Shown here piece after piece: positions 33,544 through 43,333 of a DNA stretch of 64,000 nucleotides (positions are counted from its first letter, which is position 1; every line of letters begins with the position of its first letter). Made by a program: the position numbers and the translations under genes. Below the pieces are notes generated by a model. That model searched no databases, was not told the DNA's origin, and saw only the letters and a program-made list of their open reading frames with translations. Origin of the DNA: Phyllobacteriaceae bacterium (GTDB lineage Bacteria > Pseudomonadota > Alphaproteobacteria > Rhizobiales > Rhizobiaceae). The stretch is taken from NCBI GenBank assembly GCA_023954255.1, contig JAMLIH010000008.1, positions 1-64,000 of the forward strand, given 5' to 3'.

Positions 33544-34110
33544 ATGCAGAGACTACAGGTGCAGGGCGTCCACCACATCACGCTCACGGGTGCTGATCGC
33601 CAGACCTCGATCGATTTCTGGGAAGGCGTGCTCGGCATGCCATTCGTGTTCGAGCAGCCCAATCTCGACAATGCCGAAGAAAGCCATCTCTATTTCGATC
33701 CCGGTGATGGGCGGCTGATTACCGTCTTCACCCGGGAGGACCGCAGCGGCGACAACCGCCGCACGCCGACCGAGCCCGGCTGTGTCCATCATCTGGCGTT
33801 CAACGTCTCGCGGGCAATGCTGATGCAGGTTGCGGGAGAACTGAAGAAGCGCGGTATCGGCCATTCCGGCATAAAGGATCGCGGCTTCATGGATTCGATC
33901 TATTTCAAGGACCCGCTCGGTCTGCTGATCGAACTCGCCAGCTACAAGTTCGAGCCGCCTGCCGGCTGCAGCCATGGCGATGTGCTGTTTGCAGCGCACC
34001 GGATCCGGGTGGCGGCGGGCGACGGCCACATTGCCGAAGCCCATGTCGCAGCGGCGATCGAACAGCTTGTGCGGCAGCGGGCGAAGACGCTTTCGGCCGG
34101 GGAAGGCTGA
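33544..34110 (+). CDS. VOC (glyoxalase/dioxygenase) family protein
   Basis: This 188-residue protein has one vicinal-oxygen-chelate domain: GVHHITLTGADRQTSIDFWE at the start, CVHHLAFNVS in the middle and YFKDPLGLLIELASYKFE near residue 130, giving the His/His/Glu metal pattern. It resembles one half of ring-cleaving dioxygenases more than glyoxalase I. A helical tail of about 45 residues follows. I chose the ATG at 33544 because the conserved fold starts there. The substrate is unknown and neighbours give no hint. Confidence 0.8.
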   Translation: MQRLQVQGVHHITLTGADRQTSIDFWEGVLGMPFVFEQPNLDNAEESHLYFDPGDGRLITVFTREDRSGDNRRTPTEPGCVHHLAFNVSRAMLMQVAGELKKRGIGHSGIKDRGFMDSIYFKDPLGLLIELASYKFEPPAGCSHGDVLFAAHRIRVAAGDGHIAEAHVAAAIEQLVRQRAKTLSAGEG

Positions 34111-34114
34111 GCGG

Positions 34115-34128
34115 GGCGGCGAACCGCC
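34115..34128. terminator. Hairpin between convergent genes
   Basis: GGCGG-CGAA-CCGCC forms a 5-bp GC stem with a tetraloop in the 17-base gap between the VOC gene and the convergent TadG-like gene. There is no T run, so a role as a two-way terminator is only a possibility. Confidence 0.35.
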
Positions 34129-35966
34129 TAGCGGGAAATCCTCAGATCGGAGATTTCGTTGCCGATTGCCTGCATGGCGGCGGCAAGCGCATCGCCTGAC
34201 ACGTCGAAATAGTATTTCGAGCCGTCGGCGCGCATCGATGCGCAGTCATGCAACAATGCCTTGACGCTGGAGCCGTCGGCGACATCGTAGGCGATGGTGA
34301 AAATCTTGTAGGCCGGCTCGTTGTCAGCATCGATGATCGCCTTGATGTTGTCGCAGGTCGTCTTGGTGTGGGCGTTCATGGCATCGACCTTGGACATGGT
34401 GGTCGAAAGGCCGTCGAATACCCGGCCATGCTTTTCATATCCCCAGGAAGTGTACTGGGAGTCGTTTTCCGTGCTCTGGCTGGGGTAGGTGTTGTTACCG
34501 TCAGTCAGGACGATGATGTATTTGTCATTCTCCGGCACGCTGTAGTCGCGGCCCTGGATAAAGGGTTCGCCCGGCGACAGGGTGCGCCAGCCCCAGGCGA
34601 TGCCTGCCTGTACGTTGGTGTAGCCGCCTGAGTCCATGGCGTTGATGGCGGTCTCGATGGTGGTCGCCTGGGAGGTCAGCGGCGTGATCGGGTCCGTCGT
34701 GCAGCCGAAATTCGGGCCGCGATTGCCGAGATCACGGCTGTAATACTGGTCGAAATTGCTGCGCTTGGCATCGTCATTGTATTTCATGGCCCAGTCCTGG
34801 CGCCATTGCTGACGGGTGTAGTTGCCGTAGTTGTAGCCTTCTCCGGGAATGTTGGTGAGCAGGCGGTGCAGGCCGCGATAGCTGTCCCAATAGGTCAGGC
34901 CGTCCGGGTTTGCATAGGCGCGGTAATAATCGTCGAGATAGCTGTTGGAATAGTCGTCGTCCTCATAGGAGTTTTCCTCGTCCGGCTCGTCGGGCGCGAA
35001 CATCGGAACGAAGAGCGTATCCGCATTGAGGTCGGAAGGCGTGTCGTCGGTGGTATGATAGGGCCAGGGGCGCATCTCGACGCAGCCCTCCCAGCCGACA
35101 TTCAGCGCATCGAACAGGGTCCAGCGGGTCAGCCAGTCGACGGTAACCGTGCCGGAGGTTGGCGGCGCGCTTTCGCTGCCTGCGGCAAAGCCCTTGTAGC
35201 CGGCGGCATAGCTGACCAGTTCCGGCCAGTCGTCGCCGCGCTTTGACGTACCTTCCCAGTTGAGGTTTTCGTGATGGATCGACGACCAGCCGTTCATGTC
35301 CATCCAGTCTTCGCCGCGGTTGGCGCTGCCGATGTTGACGGAATGGCCGAACGGCACGACCGCGATCTTAACCGGGTCGGGCTTGTTGGAGATGTTGGCC
35401 AGCGTGTAAAGCTGGGTGGAAAGCGCGATGGCTGCTTCCTGGGCCTTTTCCAGCCGGGTCTCGTAGCTTGAGCCGGTATAGGTGTCCATCGATCCCGAAT
35501 TGTCGAGGACGATGGCAACCTCGATGGTGCGGTTGCCGGCGGTGACCTCGGAGGCGATGTTGAGCAGGAGTTCGTCCATGCCGAGGAACTTCATCATGAA
35601 GTCGTAATCGTAATTGGCGGAAACGCGGATGCGCTTGCCCGAATTGGGCGAGTCGAGGAACTGGAAGCCGAAACTGATCTTTTCCGGTTCCAGCGCGCTG
35701 CCGAGGTTCGAATCGAAATAGTCGCGCGCATAGCCGGCCAGAACATCCTCATCGGTGGTGATCGCAAGGTGTTTGCCGGTGGCAAGGGCGGAAGCGTCGA
35801 GAGCCGCCTGCAACTGGGCGCGGATGCGGCTGATCGACGACATTTCCACCGAGGCGGAAACGGCGCCGAAGATAGCAGGCGTCGCAAGCGCAAACACCGT
35901 GACGTATGTCCCGGCCTCATTGCGCAAAAACTCGCCAAGGGTCTTGGAGAGGGCTGAAAGTTTCAT
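34128..35966 (-). CDS. TadG-like protein with TadE-type N-terminus and vWA domain
   Basis: This 612-residue protein has one hydrophobic segment after NEAGTYVTVFALATPAIFGA, the TadE/TadG-like pilin-type start, then SVEMSSISRIRAQLQAALDA. A von Willebrand A domain carries the MIDAS motif DNSGSM at residues 155-160 and later IIVLTDGNNT. A long Asp/Tyr/Trp-rich insertion lies between (about residues 200-430). Such proteins are found with Tad pili or at the cell envelope. No other tad genes are in this window. Membrane anchoring with a periplasmic or external domain is inferred. Confidence 0.82.
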   Translation of the reverse strand: MKLSALSKTLGEFLRNEAGTYVTVFALATPAIFGAVSASVEMSSISRIRAQLQAALDASALATGKHLAITTDEDVLAGYARDYFDSNLGSALEPEKISFGFQFLDSPNSGKRIRVSANYDYDFMMKFLGMDELLLNIASEVTAGNRTIEVAIVLDNSGSMDTYTGSSYETRLEKAQEAAIALSTQLYTLANISNKPDPVKIAVVPFGHSVNIGSANRGEDWMDMNGWSSIHHENLNWEGTSKRGDDWPELVSYAAGYKGFAAGSESAPPTSGTVTVDWLTRWTLFDALNVGWEGCVEMRPWPYHTTDDTPSDLNADTLFVPMFAPDEPDEENSYEDDDYSNSYLDDYYRAYANPDGLTYWDSYRGLHRLLTNIPGEGYNYGNYTRQQWRQDWAMKYNDDAKRSNFDQYYSRDLGNRGPNFGCTTDPITPLTSQATTIETAINAMDSGGYTNVQAGIAWGWRTLSPGEPFIQGRDYSVPENDKYIIVLTDGNNTYPSQSTENDSQYTSWGYEKHGRVFDGLSTTMSKVDAMNAHTKTTCDNIKAIIDADNEPAYKIFTIAYDVADGSSVKALLHDCASMRADGSKYYFDVSGDALAAAMQAIGNEISDLRISR

Positions 35967-36122
35967 GACGTCGTTCCCTGCTGGTGCAGAAAACTAGCTG
36001 AAGAAGTTTGCCATTCCCTTGATCGGTTTGCCGAATGTTTCGTTAAAATTCGAAGGGTTAACCAGGCAAGTTAAAGACAATTCGGGGCCTTGGCAGGCAC
36101 CGTCCGTCGGGCAGAAACAGGT

Positions 36123-37763
36123 TCAGTGGTGATGTTCTTCGGCGGTTGCTTCCGCCAGCGCGCGGTTGAAATAGCGCAGGCCGTGGGTCAGGTGCGCCCA
36201 GGCGATGATGCGGGTTTCGTCGCGTTCATCGACCACCGGAAGCATGCTGTGGCCGCCATTGTCAAAGGTGCGCAGGGCATATTCCAGCGTCCAGGAGGGT
36301 TTGAGAAAGGCCTGATCCTGTTCGGGATCAAGGGCGGCGGGCTGCTCTTCCTGCGGATCGAGCGGGGTCATGAAATCCCTGACCCGGCGCTGGCGCAGCA
36401 GGGTCTGTTGCGGTCCTTCATTGACGAACAGGCCGCGCATTTCCAACTGCCAGTGGAAGAAGGAGTGGCCGTGGATTGCCTGGGCGATGCCGTTGGAGAT
36501 CGAGACGGTCAGCAGCAGGCCGATGGAAAGGGCATAGCCGCCGGTCAGTTCGAACACCATCACGGTGGTTGAAACCGGCGCGCCCAGGACGGCGGCGGCA
36601 ACCCCGCCCATGCCGAGGATGGCGTAAAGCCCCTCGCTCGAGGCCATGTCGGGAAAGAAGCCGGCGGCAATGATGCCGAAGGCGCCGCCGGCCATGGCGC
36701 CGAGATAGAGGGAAGGGGAGAACACCCCGCCACCGAAGCGCGAGGCAAGCGTGATGGCGGTTGCCGCCGTCTTGGCGACGAGCAGGCCGAGCAGCAGCAT
36801 GAGCGGCAATTGCGATTTCAGCGCCATGTCGGTCGCCTCGTATCCCACCCCCAGCACCTGGGGGAAGAAAACCGCGATGGCACCGACCAGAAAGCCGCCT
36901 GCAACCGGCCGCAGGATGAGCGGAATGTTGATGTTCCTGGCAACATAGTCGGTGCCGATCAGTGCGAACTGGAACAGCACGGCAACCAGGGCACAGACGA
37001 CCCCGAGCAGCGCAAAGGCGGGAAATTCCCAGAACGAGGTGATCTGGTATTCGGGGATGGCGAAGGCTGCGATGTCGCCGAACCACAGCCTCGACAGGAT
37101 GGTGGAAACCACGGACGAAATGACGATCGGCACGAAGGCGCGCATGGCGTAATGGCCGAGGATGACCTCGTGGGCGAACAGCACACCGGCAATCGGCGCG
37201 TTGAAGCTGGCGGAAACGGCAGCGGCCACGCCGCAGCCCAGCAGGGTGCGGCGGCCCCAGGCCGGCAGTTCGAAATGGCGTGCAATGGCGCTGGAGAACG
37301 CTGCTCCCAGATAGACCACCGGGCCTTCTCGTCCGCCGCTGCCGCCGGCGCCCAGCGAGAGGGCCGTGACGCCGCCCGAAAGCGCCGACTGCGTCAGGCT
37401 GAAGCGGTCGTTGTCGGTGGTCTTGGCCTCGATCACATCGGCAACGCCATGGGTCCGTTTTGAGCTCAGGAGGTATTCAAGGCAGAGCCCGACCGCCAGT
37501 CCACCGAAAACGGGTCCGAAAAACACCCAGTACCAGGGCATGGAAGACAGTTTGGCAGACAAGGCTTCGGCCGTCGTGCCGGTCCACAGGAACTGGAAGA
37601 TGCCGATCAGTTCGCGGAAGACGATGGCAACGACGGCAACAAGGGCACCTGCTGCAAGCGACAACAGCCATATCAGCGGCTGGCGCGATTCCCAGTGCAT
37701 CCGCAGATTGGGGTTTACCCAGTCTGCGAGGATTTTCGGCAATTGTCGGATCAGGTCACGCAT
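36123..37763 (-). CDS. CLC chloride channel/antiporter with C-terminal CBS region
   Basis: This inner-membrane CLC protein (546 residues) moves chloride, with or without proton exchange. The gating glutamate is E146 in GREGPVV, and GGVFSPSLYLG is the conserved helix N segment. The position equivalent to the E. coli internal proton glutamate (E203) appears to be V200 in FAHEVILGH, and the selectivity-filter region reads THGVADV instead of GxGxP. Residues from about 440 onwards form a CBS-like regulatory part ending in a short His tail. No gene partner is evident. Confidence 0.88.
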   Translation of the reverse strand: MRDLIRQLPKILADWVNPNLRMHWESRQPLIWLLSLAAGALVAVVAIVFRELIGIFQFLWTGTTAEALSAKLSSMPWYWVFFGPVFGGLAVGLCLEYLLSSKRTHGVADVIEAKTTDNDRFSLTQSALSGGVTALSLGAGGSGGREGPVVYLGAAFSSAIARHFELPAWGRRTLLGCGVAAAVSASFNAPIAGVLFAHEVILGHYAMRAFVPIVISSVVSTILSRLWFGDIAAFAIPEYQITSFWEFPAFALLGVVCALVAVLFQFALIGTDYVARNINIPLILRPVAGGFLVGAIAVFFPQVLGVGYEATDMALKSQLPLMLLLGLLVAKTAATAITLASRFGGGVFSPSLYLGAMAGGAFGIIAAGFFPDMASSEGLYAILGMGGVAAAVLGAPVSTTVMVFELTGGYALSIGLLLTVSISNGIAQAIHGHSFFHWQLEMRGLFVNEGPQQTLLRQRRVRDFMTPLDPQEEQPAALDPEQDQAFLKPSWTLEYALRTFDNGGHSMLPVVDERDETRIIAWAHLTHGLRYFNRALAEATAEEHHH

Positions 37764-37931
37764 GGCACCGGGCAGGACGGTTGTGGGGCATCAGACAAAC
37801 AGGAGACCAAGCAATAGGAAAAGCCTGCCGACAAATAAAGGCCCGGTGTCCGATTTGATCGGCTGGCCACTTTTCTTTTGACGGTCTTGCAGTAAGGTCA
37901 GTGCGCTTATCAAATCAGGCAGGACGGGTGG

Positions 37932-39347
37932 GTGAACAAGCCAGTAACATCGGATGTTGCCGGAAAGCGCGATGTGCAAGCGGTCAAAACCGTTTGCGAT
38001 GTTCTCGCGCAGCGTTTCGGCGAACAGTTTCAGACCTCTGAGGCAATACGCGGGCAGCATGCCCACACGATGACCTATATCGCGGCGCAGCCGCCTGACG
38101 GGGTCTTGTTTGCGCAGTCGACCGGGGATGTTCAGGAGGCGGTGCGGGTCTGCAGCGAGCATGGCGTTCCAATCATTGCCTTCGGCACCGGAACTTCGCT
38201 CGAGGGCAATGTCAACGCACCCCTTGGCGGCATTTGCATCGACCTTTCGCAGATGGACAGGATAGTGCAGGTCAATCGAGACGATCTCGATTGCACCATT
38301 CAGGCCGGATGCACGCGCGAGGCGTTGAACGACTACCTGCGCGACACCGGCCTGTTCTTCCCTATCGATCCGGGCGCCAACGCCTCGCTCGGTGGCATGG
38401 CGGCAACGCGCGCCTCGGGCACCAATGCGGTGCGCTACGGCACGATGCGGGAAAACGTGATCAACGTGATGGCGGTGATGGCCGATGGGGAGGTGGTTCA
38501 CACCACGCAGCGGGCCAAGAAGACGTCTGCCGGATACGACCTGACGCGTCTGCTGGTGGGATCGGAAGGCACGCTGGGTATCATCACCGAACTGACCGTG
38601 CGCCTTTACGGCATTCCCGAGAAGATCATGGCGGGTGTGTGCCAGTTCGAGGATGTGGATTCTGCCTGCCGAACGACGATTGCCGCCATTCAGGCCGGCA
38701 TTCCGGTTGCGCGTATTGAACTGCTCGATGCGCTGCAGATGGAAATCGTCAACGCCTATTCAAAACTCGACTACGCCCACAAGCCGACGCTGTTTCTGGA
38801 GTTTCACGGTTCGCAGAACGGGGTGGACGAGCAGACGGAATTCTTCCAGGCGCTGGCTGAGGAATATGGCGGCAGCGAAATAAAGTGGGCAGAACGGCAG
38901 GAGGACCGCAACCGGTTGTGGAAGGCACGCCACGACGCCTTCCATGCGGCGGTAGCCTGGAGACCGGGGGCCAAGGGGGTTCCCACCGATGCCTGCGTGC
39001 CGATCTCCCGGCTTGCCGAATGCGTCGAGGAAACCCGCAGGGATGTCGAGGAACTGGGGCTGATCGCTCCCATTGTCGGCCATGTGGGCGATGGCAACTT
39101 CCACGTCCTGCCGCTGGTGATGATGGACGATCCCGACGAGGTCTCCCGCATGGAGAAGCTGGTGAAGCGGCTTGCCGAACGCGCCATCGCCATGGACGGC
39201 ACCTGCACAGGCGAACACGGCGTCGGCCAGGGCAAGATGAAATACATGGCGCGTGAGCACGGCCATGGCTGGGAGGTGATGAGCGCCATAAAAAGGGCAC
39301 TCGATCCCGGCAATATTCTAAATCCGGGCAAGGTGGTCCGTTTCTGA
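37932..39347 (+). CDS. FAD-binding D-2-hydroxyacid dehydrogenase (Dld/GlcD type)
   Basis: This 471-residue flavoprotein probably oxidises D-lactate or a related 2-hydroxyacid. The PCMH-type FAD domain shows IIAFGTGTSLEGNVNAPLGG, PIDPGANASLGGMAATRASG and LLVGSEGTLGIITELTV. The C-terminal FAD-oxidase domain includes HVGDGNFHVLPL and GTCTGEHGVGQGKMKYM. It starts at a GTG. The sequence fits cytochrome-type D-lactate dehydrogenase well, but glycolate oxidase GlcD is close in family and no glcE/glcF follows, which favours a single-subunit lactate enzyme. Confidence 0.88.
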   Translation: MNKPVTSDVAGKRDVQAVKTVCDVLAQRFGEQFQTSEAIRGQHAHTMTYIAAQPPDGVLFAQSTGDVQEAVRVCSEHGVPIIAFGTGTSLEGNVNAPLGGICIDLSQMDRIVQVNRDDLDCTIQAGCTREALNDYLRDTGLFFPIDPGANASLGGMAATRASGTNAVRYGTMRENVINVMAVMADGEVVHTTQRAKKTSAGYDLTRLLVGSEGTLGIITELTVRLYGIPEKIMAGVCQFEDVDSACRTTIAAIQAGIPVARIELLDALQMEIVNAYSKLDYAHKPTLFLEFHGSQNGVDEQTEFFQALAEEYGGSEIKWAERQEDRNRLWKARHDAFHAAVAWRPGAKGVPTDACVPISRLAECVEETRRDVEELGLIAPIVGHVGDGNFHVLPLVMMDDPDEVSRMEKLVKRLAERAIAMDGTCTGEHGVGQGKMKYMAREHGHGWEVMSAIKRALDPGNILNPGKVVRF

Positions 39348-39451
39348 CAAGCCTGGTTTTGGCGTGCAGCATGCCAATTCCATGCGTGGAACGCATTCCG
39401 TCTGTAGTGCACGTTTGAGGGAGATTGGCTGGTGAGGGAGGTAGGCTAGGC

Positions 39452-42400
39452 GTGTTTCGCCTGTTCGTATTCAGTGGTGTATTGGTCGTCATCGCGCTGT
39501 TCACGGCGCTGGTGGCGCCGTATTTCATCGACTGGACGGCCTACAAGCAGGACTTCGAACGGCAGGCAAGCCAGGTATTCGGCCAGCCGGTAACGGTCGG
39601 CGGCGGCGCCAATGTGCGCATTCTGCCGCTTCCCTCGGTCAGTTTCGGCGATCTTTCGGTGGGCGAGACCAGTTCCGGCCAGCCGCTGATGACTGTTGAG
39701 CAGTTCTCGGCCAATGTGGAACTGGCACCGCTGCTTTCGGGCGAAATCCGCATCGTCGACATGTCGCTGACAAGGCCGCATTTCAACATCGAGGTCGACG
39801 AGAGCGGCCGGATTGCCTGGACGCAGCGGCGAGAACTGCTGGTCGATCCCGGTCAGGTAGAGGTCGACAGCCTGTCGGTGCGCGAGGCGAGCTTCATTCT
39901 CAGCGGGCTTGCCGACGGCTCGACGATTACCGGCGACCGGATCAATGCCGATATTTCCGCCCAGTCGCTGGTCGGTCCGTGGCGGATCGAGGGCAGCGGC
40001 GAGATCGGCGGCAGTGCGACGGAGTTCTCGATTGCCACGGGACGGCTGACGGATGCCGGCACGATGCGGCTGAGGATCGCCGCGGTGCGCGAGGATCAGC
40101 CTTATGAACTGCGGGCCGACGGGCCGGTGAGCCTCGATGAGGATGTTCTGGCCTGGCAGGGCGAGTTCGAGATCACGCCGCTTGGCGAGAATGGCGACAG
40201 CGGCCTGCGCGGCACGTCTGCAGGCAGGACCGGGCTTCCGGTGCGAACGCGCGGCAAATACCGGCTGGTGCCTTCCCGGCTCGATCTGGCGGAAATGGAA
40301 CTGGAGATCGGCTCGCGGGACGATCCGTTCGTGCTGAGCGGCCAGGGCACCGCCGATTTGCGCGGCCAGGACGGTTTCAGGCTGGAACTCGACGGCAGGC
40401 AGATCGACGTGGCGCGCATTGCGAGGATGCGGGGCAGCGAGGGCGATGTTGCGACGCTTGAGCAACGTATTGCTCTGGTGCGCGGCATTCTCGATGAGGT
40501 GCCGGTCCCGGCCATCAACGGGGTGCTCGATTTCGAGATCCCGGCCATCGTGTCCGGCGACACGATGCTGCGGGAAATCAGCACGGTGGTGCAGCCGGAC
40601 GGCAAGCGCTGGAAGGTGCGCCGCCTCAAGGCGACCCTGCCCGGAAATACCGTTCTGGAATTTTCCGGATCCGTCGGCAAGGGCGACGACTTCGGTATCG
40701 ACGGCAATCTGCTTATTGCTTCCCGCCAGCCTTCGGGGCTTGCCGTCTGGCTTGCAGGAAAGGCCAGCCCGCATATCCGCCGTATCAAGCGGGCAGGCCT
40801 GTCGGGCAGCATTAGCGCAACGCCATCCCAACTCGACCTGCAGAATCTCGAAATCAGACTCGACGACAATCTGATTTCCGGACGGATCAACCGCCTTGCG
40901 CCGGTCGAAAAGCTCGACGGCACACCCGGCAACCCGGCCATTCTGGTGCAGTTGTCGGGCGATGCCATCAGGCTTGACGATCTGCGAGCGCTGTATCTGC
41001 TGACGGGGCAGGAGGATCTCGCCACCGGCAACCACGACCTCGATGTCGCCATGAAGGCCGGCCGGCTTTCGGCCTATTCGCTGGAAGCCGGTGGTGTCGA
41101 TCTGGAATTCCAGGTGCGTGACGGCAAGCTTTCTGTGTCGCGGCTCAATGCCGAGCAGTTTCTGGGCGCGCGCTTTGAAAGCACCGGGCAGATCAAGAAC
41201 CTGCTTTCGGACGCCAGCGGCAATCTGCGTATCGCGGTCAAAGCAGAAAACCTCGCCCAGTTGGCAGCCGAAGCGGTGCGCCGGTTGGGCGAGCAGCCGG
41301 TTCTCTCCGGTCTGGCGCGGGATCCCTCGCTGACTGCGGATGCGGCACTCGTGCTTGAGATCGACGCCGGGGGCAGCGCGGGAAAAGGCATCGCATCGCA
41401 AAACCGCTATGTGATCAAGGGCGTTGCCGGGGGCACGGAATTCGATATGCACGGTGGGTTCGATGGCGGGCTTTCCACCCTGGCCGATGACGGACTTGCC
41501 CTGACGTTGAAGGCGGTCAATCCGCAAAGCGCGAACCTGCTGCTGCAGGCCGGTCTCGGCCAATACGGTTTCACGCCGCTGATCGGCGGGCTTTCCGGCC
41601 CGCTGAGGGTCAATCTCGACATGGTCGGCAGCATGGAGAAGGGGTATTCCACTGCCCTGGTCGCCAGCGCCTCCGGCACGGCGCTCAACCTTCAGGGTAT
41701 CTATTATCCGCCGCAGCAAAAGCCTGCCGGTTACCAGTTCGATCTGACCTTCGGCACCCAGGACCTGGCGCCGATCGTCACAGCTTTCGGCCATTTCCTG
41801 CCGGGCCTCAATTCGCTGGCAGGGGATGCGGTTCCCTTCTCGATTGCCGGCAAGCTGGCGAGAACAGGCGGCGAAGCGCATCTGTTCGACATCTCAGGCG
41901 GACAGATCGGCGGCAACAGGATCGGCGGCAAGCTTGCCTTCACGCCGGACACCGATGGACAGGCACGGGTTGAAGGCAATCTCGATCTAGACCATTTCTC
42001 TCTGCCGGCTGTGCTGGCGGGCATTTACGGCATCGCGCGGGAGGGCGATCTGGCGCTTGGGGAGACGCTGTGGCCGCAGACCGAATTCTCAGCCTCCGCA
42101 TTTTCGCTCGGCAGCGGGGAAATCCGGCTTTCGGCGAAAACCGCCGATCTCGGCATCGGCGGCAGGGCAACCGGCCTGCGGTCGCTGGTGAAACTGGCGG
42201 CAGACGGGTTCGAACTCGGCGAGGCGAAAGCCGGCTGGGCCGGCGGCACGCTTGCGGGCGAGGTATCGCTGACGGGGGAAGACAGCCTCGGCCTGCGCAC
42301 GCGGATCGAGGCCGAGGGGATCGATCTTGGCGAACTTGCCGGGATCTATCGCGTGCCACTTGCGATTTCAGGCAAGCTCAAGCTGTCCGGCGGTTTTGAC

Positions 42401-43333
42401 GGCATCGGCAAGACACCGCTGGCGATTGCCGGCGCCGTCGGCGGCGAGGGCGTCTTGTCGGTCACGGACGGGCTGGTCGAGGGTATTCGCCTGCAAGGGC
42501 TGCCATCGGTACTGGAGGCGGCAGATGCGGAGGGCTTCGAGATCGTTGCGCAGGCCGTGCAACAGCTTGTGCGCGACGCCTTCCTTGCCGGCGAGACGGG
42601 CTTCTCCATTTCCGATGCGCCCTTTGCCGTCAGCCGCGGGATGTTTCAGATGCGCAACATCGTCCCGCAAACCGGGGTGAAGCCCGAGCCCAGCCTCGAC
42701 CTTGCGCTCAATCTGGTGGAGGGAACGGCTTCCGCGATGTTGACGGTGGCACCCGATGCGGGGCTTGAGGCGCTGGAGGGGGCGAGCACCGAATTCTCGG
42801 TCAGTGCCGAGGGACCCGTTTCGGAGCCTTCGCTCGCAATCGCCACTGCGCCGCTCGAGGGATTCCTTTCCCTGCGCGCATTCGAACGCGAACAGCGGCG
42901 GGTGGAAATCCTGCAATCTGCGGTTCTGGAACGCCAGCGCCTGCGCCAGGACATCCTGCGTTCCGAAACGCGGCAGCGTTATGTGACGGCAAAGCTGGAA
43001 GAGCAGCGCCGCCAGGAGGAGGCCGAGCGCGAGCGTATCCGGCTTGAAAAGGAGGCCGAGGCCGAGCGGCTGCGCCAGCAGGAGGCCGATCGCCAACGCA
43101 AGCTGGAGGAACAGCGCAGGGCCGAGGAAGCGGCACGCCAGGCGGCGGAGGCGGCAGCGAGAGCCGAACAGGAGCGCATCGCAAAGGAGCAGGCCGCAGC
43201 AAGGGAACAGGCAAAGCAGGCCCGCCGGACGGAGATCAAAACCGGTATCGAGGCGCAACCGCTGGCGCCGCCACCGGCGGTCAACGATCTGTTTCAGAAC
43301 ATCGAGAAACTGTTCAAGCCCAAGCCGCAGTGA
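39452..43333 (+). CDS. Large AsmA-family protein with coiled-coil tail
   Basis: This 1293-residue protein begins with one hydrophobic helix (LFVFSGVLVVIALFTALVA), then VAPYFIDWTAYKQDFERQAS, the AsmA N-terminal signature. The long body of repeated beta segments (for example FSGSVGKGDDFGIDGNLLI) fits the bridge-like AsmA/TamB group linked to phospholipid transfer or outer membrane homeostasis. AsmA C-terminal sequence lies around residues 960-1130. The last 150 residues are an Arg/Glu/Gln-rich coiled coil ending in NDLFQNIEKLFKPKPQ. The start is a GTG at 39452 behind GGGAGG. It ends one base from the convergent RHH gene. Confidence 0.85.
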   Translation: MFRLFVFSGVLVVIALFTALVAPYFIDWTAYKQDFERQASQVFGQPVTVGGGANVRILPLPSVSFGDLSVGETSSGQPLMTVEQFSANVELAPLLSGEIRIVDMSLTRPHFNIEVDESGRIAWTQRRELLVDPGQVEVDSLSVREASFILSGLADGSTITGDRINADISAQSLVGPWRIEGSGEIGGSATEFSIATGRLTDAGTMRLRIAAVREDQPYELRADGPVSLDEDVLAWQGEFEITPLGENGDSGLRGTSAGRTGLPVRTRGKYRLVPSRLDLAEMELEIGSRDDPFVLSGQGTADLRGQDGFRLELDGRQIDVARIARMRGSEGDVATLEQRIALVRGILDEVPVPAINGVLDFEIPAIVSGDTMLREISTVVQPDGKRWKVRRLKATLPGNTVLEFSGSVGKGDDFGIDGNLLIASRQPSGLAVWLAGKASPHIRRIKRAGLSGSISATPSQLDLQNLEIRLDDNLISGRINRLAPVEKLDGTPGNPAILVQLSGDAIRLDDLRALYLLTGQEDLATGNHDLDVAMKAGRLSAYSLEAGGVDLEFQVRDGKLSVSRLNAEQFLGARFESTGQIKNLLSDASGNLRIAVKAENLAQLAAEAVRRLGEQPVLSGLARDPSLTADAALVLEIDAGGSAGKGIASQNRYVIKGVAGGTEFDMHGGFDGGLSTLADDGLALTLKAVNPQSANLLLQAGLGQYGFTPLIGGLSGPLRVNLDMVGSMEKGYSTALVASASGTALNLQGIYYPPQQKPAGYQFDLTFGTQDLAPIVTAFGHFLPGLNSLAGDAVPFSIAGKLARTGGEAHLFDISGGQIGGNRIGGKLAFTPDTDGQARVEGNLDLDHFSLPAVLAGIYGIAREGDLALGETLWPQTEFSASAFSLGSGEIRLSAKTADLGIGGRATGLRSLVKLAADGFELGEAKAGWAGGTLAGEVSLTGEDSLGLRTRIEAEGIDLGELAGIYRVPLAISGKLKLSGGFDGIGKTPLAIAGAVGGEGVLSVTDGLVEGIRLQGLPSVLEAADAEGFEIVAQAVQQLVRDAFLAGETGFSISDAPFAVSRGMFQMRNIVPQTGVKPEPSLDLALNLVEGTASAMLTVAPDAGLEALEGASTEFSVSAEGPVSEPSLAIATAPLEGFLSLRAFEREQRRVEILQSAVLERQRLRQDILRSETRQRYVTAKLEEQRRQEEAERERIRLEKEAEAERLRQQEADRQRKLEEQRRAEEAARQAAEAAARAEQERIAKEQAAAREQAKQARRTEIKTGIEAQPLAPPPAVNDLFQNIEKLFKPKPQ

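Noticed and set aside
35967..36122. CtrA site upstream of the TadG-like gene (TTAA repeats)
   Set aside because: The two TTAA elements are 11 bases apart, not 7.
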